From Ignavibacteria bacterium (GTDB taxonomy: Bacteria; Bacteroidota; Ignavibacteria; Tepidaquicellales; Tepidaquicellaceae), in NCBI GenBank assembly GCA_036262055.1, contig DATAJP010000003.1:186001-250000 (forward strand): a stretch of 64,000 nt of DNA, written 5' to 3'. Below are positions 59,697 through 64,000 of the stretch, piece by piece. Numbering within the stretch: position 1 is the stretch's first letter; each line of letters starts with the position of its first letter. The notes under the pieces are model-generated. The model was not told the origin of the DNA. It worked only from the letters and a program-made list of their open reading frames with translations, and searched no databases. Both the position numbers and the translations under genes were made by a program.

Positions 59697-60443
59697 TCAA
59701 ACATTCTTCTGCCTTAATATTTCATACATAACAACTCCTGCGGATACGGAAACATTGAGAGAGTCGAGTTTCCCTGTCATAGGAATTCTCACAAAATCAT
59801 CACAATTATCTTTAATAATTTTCCTTATCCCTTTTCCTTCGCTTCCTAATACAAGTGCTATGGGTCTTTTAAAATCCATTTCATAAGTGAATTTCTTTGC
59901 CTGCATGTCGGTACCGATAATCCAAAAACCATTATTTTTTAGATATGTAATTGAATTAACCAGATTGGTTTCTTTAGCAATAGGCAGGTAGTTCACTGCA
60001 CCTGAAGAAGTTTTTATTACCGTATGATTCACTTCCGCAGAGTTATGTCGCGGTATCACAATACCATCAGCACCAAGACAAACTGCAGAGCGAATTACTG
60101 CACCCATATTATGCGGGTCGGTGATTTCATCGAGCAAAACCAATAAAGGATTCTGAACTTTCTTGGTGTTTTCAAAAATTTCAGAGAGGGAAGTATATTC
60201 AAAATCTTTTATGAAGCATATAACTCCCTGAGTGATGCCTTCGGATTTATTTTTCCTGTCAAAAAATTTTTCAAACTCAAAACCTTTCAGCATCAAAGTA
60301 TTTATCCTGTTTTTCTCAGCTAATTCTTTTATTTTTAATAGTTTTGGCTCGGGTTTAAGACTTTTTAATAAAACAACCTTGTTAATTTCCTTAGGGTTGG
60401 TTTCGAGCATTTCAAGCACAGGATTTTTACCAATTACAATCAT
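59697..60443 (-). CDS. rlmB: 23S rRNA (guanosine-2'-O-)-methyltransferase RlmB / TrmH family
   Basis: 248 residues. N-terminal substrate-binding L30e-like domain (1-80, starting IGKNPVLEMLE) and C-terminal SPOUT knot: motif 1 LLDEITDPHNMGAVIRSA, motif 2 VLGSEGKGI, motif 3 MTGKLDSLNVSVSAGVVMYEILRQ. RlmB methylates G2251 of 23S rRNA; TrmH-like tRNA activity is the alternative, but the N-terminal domain favours RlmB. It is divergent from the membrane protein gene with only 12 bases between starts. Confidence 0.93.
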   Translation of the reverse strand: MIVIGKNPVLEMLETNPKEINKVVLLKSLKPEPKLLKIKELAEKNRINTLMLKGFEFEKFFDRKNKSEGITQGVICFIKDFEYTSLSEIFENTKKVQNPLLVLLDEITDPHNMGAVIRSAVCLGADGIVIPRHNSAEVNHTVIKTSSGAVNYLPIAKETNLVNSITYLKNNGFWIIGTDMQAKKFTYEMDFKRPIALVLGSEGKGIRKIIKDNCDDFVRIPMTGKLDSLNVSVSAGVVMYEILRQKNV

Positions 60444-60455
60444 TATTTTCTTTTA

Positions 60456-62018
60456 TTGAACAAATCTAATCATAAATACTTTTATATTATATTCACATTT
60501 TTTATTTGTTCTAATGCAATGTGGATGTTAAATCTGCATGTGTATCCATTCATAGACGTTCCAAACCATCTTTCGGCTGCGACAATTGTCCGCTATTACG
60601 ATGAACCGGGAAACAATTTCAAAGATTATTATTCGATTCCCGATAAAATCAAATCAAACACTGCTCATTTATATTTTACAAGCTCAAGTTTGTTTCCTTC
60701 GGTGGATTTTGCTAATAAAGTTTATTATTTACTATACGTAATTTTATTTCCTCTTTCGATTTTAATTGTCATAAAAAAACTTAATGGTAACATCTGGTAT
60801 TCGCTCTTTGCATTTATGTTTGTGTTTAACTTTGAGGTTACGTTTGGATTTGTCGGCTATACTATGTCCGTGCCGTTCCTGATTTTACTTATTTTATTTC
60901 TAATAGACTTCTTTGAAACACCGACTTATAAATATACCTTTTATCTGATGTTTCTGAATATATTGCTTTTCTTTTTTCATTTTCAAACCGCAATATATGC
61001 ATTGGTGATTCTGTTGATATTTAGTTTATATAATTATAAACATTTTTGGGATAATATATTAAAGAAACTGATTGCAATTGTCCCGGTGCTTGTTTTGATG
61101 GTAATTTCTTATTCTTCTGATGCATCTCCACATTACCAGGGATTGTTTTCATATTTTCTCGATTACTATTCTTCAACATATTGGATTACTTTTATTGAAC
61201 GTCTTCGTGATTTCTTCATTCTTGAAAATTTCTTTATGTTTACTCAGGAGTGGGGATGGACTATTGCAACATTTGTTGTGTTATTTATAACTTTCCCAAT
61301 AGTTTTTCTTTTCTTTAAGAATAAACCTGAACTTATTACAAAATTAAAATCAGGTAATAATATTTATTTCACAATTTTCTTAACAATTTCTTTAATTTTA
61401 TTTCTTATCTTACCTGATAATTTACCGGGACAGAATGTTGTTTTCCAGAGATTTTCGATTTTTATAATGCTGACTTTGATTATACTCTCAAGTACTTTTG
61501 ATTTGTCAAAATATGTTAAAAATTACGTTCCTGTGGGAGTAGTGATTGTTTTTATTTACATGGCATTACTTTCAAATTATTTTTTTGAGTTTAAACAGGA
61601 AACAAGATATTTTACTGAAGATATTTTTCCTGATGCAAAAAAAGGACAAACTTTATCGGGATTGATTTATGATGGTAAGTACAGAGCAAACTCGGTTTAC
61701 ATACATTATCAGAATTATTACACAATCTGGAAGAAGGGAATTACTTCAAACAGTAATTTAGATTTTAGATATTCATTTATCCGCCGCAAGGTCAGCATGG
61801 ACTGTCTGCCGCCGTATCTTGCGTGGGTTTCAATGTCGGATAAGTACGATGACAGGTTTAAATATATGGATTACATTATTACACGCGACTCAGCCGAACG
61901 AAAAATCACAAATTTTATGAAAATACGAACATCAGGAACGTGGAATTTATATGAAAACGTTTCCGATACCATAAACCATTATGACAGCAAAATTATTTAC
62001 CCGCCTTTAGGGTATTAG
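60456..62018 (+). CDS. Polytopic membrane protein, possible GT-C-type glycosyltransferase
   Basis: 520 residues with about ten to eleven membrane helices and a C-terminal soluble part of roughly 130 residues (from about 390). The first loop contains FIDVPNHLSAATIVRYY, with an acidic residue placed as in GT-C glycosyltransferases, which is suggestive only. The start is TTG at 60456, only 12 bases from the divergent rlmB start; no ATG precedes the first helix. Function unknown. Confidence 0.7.
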   Translation: MNKSNHKYFYIIFTFFICSNAMWMLNLHVYPFIDVPNHLSAATIVRYYDEPGNNFKDYYSIPDKIKSNTAHLYFTSSSLFPSVDFANKVYYLLYVILFPLSILIVIKKLNGNIWYSLFAFMFVFNFEVTFGFVGYTMSVPFLILLILFLIDFFETPTYKYTFYLMFLNILLFFFHFQTAIYALVILLIFSLYNYKHFWDNILKKLIAIVPVLVLMVISYSSDASPHYQGLFSYFLDYYSSTYWITFIERLRDFFILENFFMFTQEWGWTIATFVVLFITFPIVFLFFKNKPELITKLKSGNNIYFTIFLTISLILFLILPDNLPGQNVVFQRFSIFIMLTLIILSSTFDLSKYVKNYVPVGVVIVFIYMALLSNYFFEFKQETRYFTEDIFPDAKKGQTLSGLIYDGKYRANSVYIHYQNYYTIWKKGITSNSNLDFRYSFIRRKVSMDCLPPYLAWVSMSDKYDDRFKYMDYIITRDSAERKITNFMKIRTSGTWNLYENVSDTINHYDSKIIYPPLGY

Positions 62019-62082
62019 CATTTCAACTTATTCAAAAGCGGAATTTCGCTATATTTACAAATATATTTATCATAATTTTTAA

Positions 62083-63003
62083 TTGAAATCACCTCTAACA
62101 ACCGTATTATTGTTAATTATTTTCATCTTTTTGGGCTATGTGATTTTTACGCAGGGCACTCAAAAAGAAGAAACATATGATGCTGTTATCGGTTTTGTGC
62201 CGTCGGAAAATTCCGATGTTGTGAAAACCAACGCCGATAATCTGGCAAAAATGATAAAAGAAAAAACCGGTCTTCGCGTAAAAATATTTATTTCAACAAG
62301 TTACAATACGCTTATCGAAGCAATGAAAGCAAATCAGATTGACTTTGCAACTTTTCCACCTTTTGCTTTCACTGAAGCAGAAAAAATTGCCAATGCAAAA
62401 TTGCTTTTAAAAACCGTTCGTGATGGCAAAGATTATTATTTTAGTGCAATCATCGTCCGCAAGGATTCGGGAATAGACAGCATTCAACAGCTTAAAGGAA
62501 AAACCATTGCATGGGCTCAGCCGACATCTGCAGGTGGATATATTTTTCCGAAAGCAAGCTTGATTAAAAATCACATTCTGCTTGATGACCAGGATAAAAC
62601 ATTTTTTGGTGAAGAGCTGAATGCAGGCGGACACGATGCAGTTGTGCTATCGGTGTTTAATAAAAAAGTTGACGCAGGCGCAACATTTGCAAACGATAAC
62701 GAGAACATAAGCGGTGCATGGGACAGATATTTGAAAGACCCTGAAGATAAAAAAATGATTAAGGCGATTTATTATACTGAAAAAATCCCGATGGATGTTT
62801 TTACGGTGCGTGGAGATTTTGAAGTTTCACATCCTGATGTTACAAAAAAACTTCAAGATTTTTTATTAACGATAGCTGATAGTGAAGAAGGAAAGAAGAT
62901 TATAAAATCATTTGACCGAGAAAAATTTGTTTTGGCAAAACCTGAAGAATATGATATTGTCCGCGAAGCAGGAAAAATGTTAAACGTTCAACCGGAAAAA
63001 TGA
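62083..63003 (+). CDS. phnD: Phosphate/phosphonate-type substrate-binding protein (PhnD family)
   Basis: 306 residues. N-terminal uncleaved anchor or signal (MKSPLTTVLLLIIFIFLGYVIF) with no lipobox cysteine. The PhnD fold shows IGFVPSENSDVVKTNADNLA, FATFPPFAFTEAEKI, IAWAQPTSAGGYIFPKA and AVVLSVFNKKVDAGATF. Binds a phosphorus oxyanion (phosphate, phosphonate or phosphite) in the periplasm. The stop overlaps the phnC ATG, and the start is TTG at 62083. No C-P lyase genes are in view, so phosphate or phosphite are equally likely. Confidence 0.9.
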   Translation: MKSPLTTVLLLIIFIFLGYVIFTQGTQKEETYDAVIGFVPSENSDVVKTNADNLAKMIKEKTGLRVKIFISTSYNTLIEAMKANQIDFATFPPFAFTEAEKIANAKLLLKTVRDGKDYYFSAIIVRKDSGIDSIQQLKGKTIAWAQPTSAGGYIFPKASLIKNHILLDDQDKTFFGEELNAGGHDAVVLSVFNKKVDAGATFANDNENISGAWDRYLKDPEDKKMIKAIYYTEKIPMDVFTVRGDFEVSHPDVTKKLQDFLLTIADSEEGKKIIKSFDREKFVLAKPEEYDIVREAGKMLNVQPEK

Positions 63004-63773
63004 TAGAAGCGGTCAATCTTACAAAATTATATCCGGCAACCGAGCATACAAAAGAAGTTTATGCTCTAAAAAACGTTAATCTGAAAATAGAGAAAGGTGA
63101 ATTTGTATCTATAATTGGACTTAGCGGAGCAGGGAAGTCAACATTTTTGCGCTGTATAAACCGCATGAATACGATCAGTTCGGGTAAAATGATTTTCAAA
63201 GGTGAGGATATTACCAATGCTCACGGTCAACAGCTCAGAGAAATCAGAAAAAAAATCGGGTTTGTTTTTCAACAATTCAATCTGGTTAAAAATATTTCAG
63301 TGATGCGAAATGTTTTGATGGGACGAATTGCATATAACACTTTATGGCGGAATCTTGTCGGCTCTTATTCTAAGACTGACATTGATAAAGCTAAGTATTA
63401 TTTGAATGAAGTCGGACTTATCGAAAAGATGAAAGTTCGTGCAGATAATCTTTCAGGCGGACAACAGCAACGTGTTGCAATTGCCCGCGCGGTAATGCAG
63501 GAGCCGGACATTATTCTCGCAGATGAGCCAATGGCATCGCTTGACCCCAAGCTTTCGGGAATTATTCTCGGACTTCTCAAAAAATTTAACGATGAAAAGC
63601 AGATAACAATTTTGTTGAATGTTCACGTGATTGAATATGCAAAGATGTATTCGACCAGAATTATCGGATTTAACAAAGGCGAAGTTGTATTTGACGGAAA
63701 GCCCGAAGAACTTACTCATCACATGATTGAAAAAATTTATCACCAGGATAAACAAGATTTAGAAAATTTATAA
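63000..63773 (+). CDS. phnC: Phosphonate-type ABC transporter ATPase (PhnC)
   Basis: 257 residues. Walker [11 protein letters not shown] loop FVFQQFNLV, signature [14 protein letters not shown], Walker [14 protein letters not shown] and H loop NVHVIEYA. The insert after the Q loop, [21 protein letters not shown], is typical of PhnC-type ATPases. Overlaps phnD by four bases (ATGA) and precedes a permease gene by eight. Confidence 0.95.
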   Translation: MIEAVNLTKLYPATEHTKEVYALKNVNLKIEKGEFVSIIGLSGAGKSTFLRCINRMNTISSGKMIFKGEDITNAHGQQLREIRKKIGFVFQQFNLVKNISVMRNVLMGRIAYNTLWRNLVGSYSKTDIDKAKYYLNEVGLIEKMKVRADNLSGGQQQRVAIARAVMQEPDIILADEPMASLDPKLSGIILGLLKKFNDEKQITILLNVHVIEYAKMYSTRIIGFNKGEVVFDGKPEELTHHMIEKIYHQDKQDLENL

Positions 63774-63781
63774 TTAATTTA

Positions 63782-64000
63782 TTGACGGATTTAAGCTCAA
63801 ATATTAAACAGCGGGATTTATCCGACATCAAACAAATCAAGAAAGAAGATTTTGAGTTGTTTAAAAAACTCAATAAGCTTCTGCTTGTCATAATTGTTCT
63901 ACAGATATATTATATCTCGTTTGGAGCTGTTGAGTTTTCAATTACGAAGCTTTACCAGGGACTTCCGAATATCTGGATATTTATGGAAGGACTTTTTCCG
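63782..64000 (+). CDS. phnE: Phosphonate-type ABC permease (PhnE), N-terminal part
   Basis: 73 open codons run off the right edge. From TTG at 63782 the frame gives LTDLSSNIKQRDLSDIKQIK, a basic cytoplasmic part, then a first membrane helix (LLLVIIVLQIYYISFGAV) and the PhnE-like YQGLPNIWIFMEGLFP. Position after phnC supports it. Start codon uncertain; no ATG occurs in the visible part before the helix. Confidence 0.85.
   Translation, partial: MTDLSSNIKQRDLSDIKQIKKEDFELFKKLNKLLLVIIVLQIYYISFGAVEFSITKLYQGLPNIWIFMEGLFP

Noticed and set aside
1-64000. tRNA or rRNA genes, insertion sequences and prophage
   Set aside because: Intergenic regions were read on both strands; no cloverleaf, transposase or phage structural gene was recognised.

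Overview
The window reads as a chromosomal segment of a free-living, AT-rich, Gram-negative bacterium of the Bacteroidota/Ignavibacteriota/Chlorobi side of the tree. The evidence is three secreted beta-propeller-like proteins ending in the NYPNPFNPST-type sorting domain of the type IX secretion system, a TonB-dependent receptor with an N-terminal carboxypeptidase-like domain, promoters of the TTG-N20-TAnnTTTG type, a YbeY with the Bacteroidota-style GYKDKT ending, few Shine-Dalgarno sequences and very frequent TTG starts. Genes are densely packed: no gene-free stretch reaches 300 bases. I see no tRNA or rRNA gene, CRISPR array, IS element or prophage.

Layout. 1-2900: argS (cut by the edge) and a divergent pair, an SDR-type reductase and a serine-palmitoyltransferase-like enzyme, probably a sphingolipid/ceramide step. 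2932-6521: a lipoprotein, a corrinoid adenosyltransferase, a BFD-type [2Fe-2S] protein, a membrane JAMM peptidase with a LysM tail, an E2 ubiquitin-conjugating-enzyme-like protein and a gamma-carbonic-anhydrase-like protein. 6705-14632: cold-shock protein with a structured leader, ybeY, smg, topA, a Tat-signal TldD with its TldE partner, and a Xer recombinase. 14708-17241: two T9SS cargo proteins. 17418-22437: type III polyketide synthase with an ICMT-like methyltransferase, prfB with its programmed frameshift, a LolC/E-type permease and ubiE/menE-type methyltransferase. 22439-26795: receiver plus PAS kinase, then an AT-rich stretch of unknown genes. 26970-34403: a lysine/diaminopimelate operon (dapE, asd, lysC, small secreted protein, dapB, dapA, dapD, lysA-like). 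34497-38423: rpsR, a secreted nuclease and an RsbV/RsbW/RsbU-type partner switch. 38584-42971: anmK, two SDR enzymes and an aldehyde dehydrogenase. 43064-45917: TonB receptor and MerC-like protein behind three tandem metal-regulator-like operators. 46015-52320: cca, phosphoesterase, oxidoreductase, EamA transporter, a 32-residue basic protein, class I aldolase, ygfZ. 52445-64000: TPR protein, yqeY, cvpA, mutS2, an NtrC-type regulator lacking GAFTGA, a T9SS protein, rlmB, a polytopic membrane protein and the start of a phnDCE transporter.

The most interesting item is the adjacent pair at 4363-5993: an E2-fold protein that keeps the HPN motif and the expected cysteine, next to a JAMM isopeptidase-type protein with an intact metal site. 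No E1, ubiquitin-like protein or RING protein is visible nearby, so if this is a ubiquitin-like conjugation module its other parts lie elsewhere or are unrecognised. Secondary leads are the triple operator before the MerC/TonB genes, the noncanonical MerC start, the cold-shock leader, the structured GC-rich patch before the lysine operon, and a set of dispersed palindromic repeats, one of which appears to have entered the JAMM coding sequence in frame.
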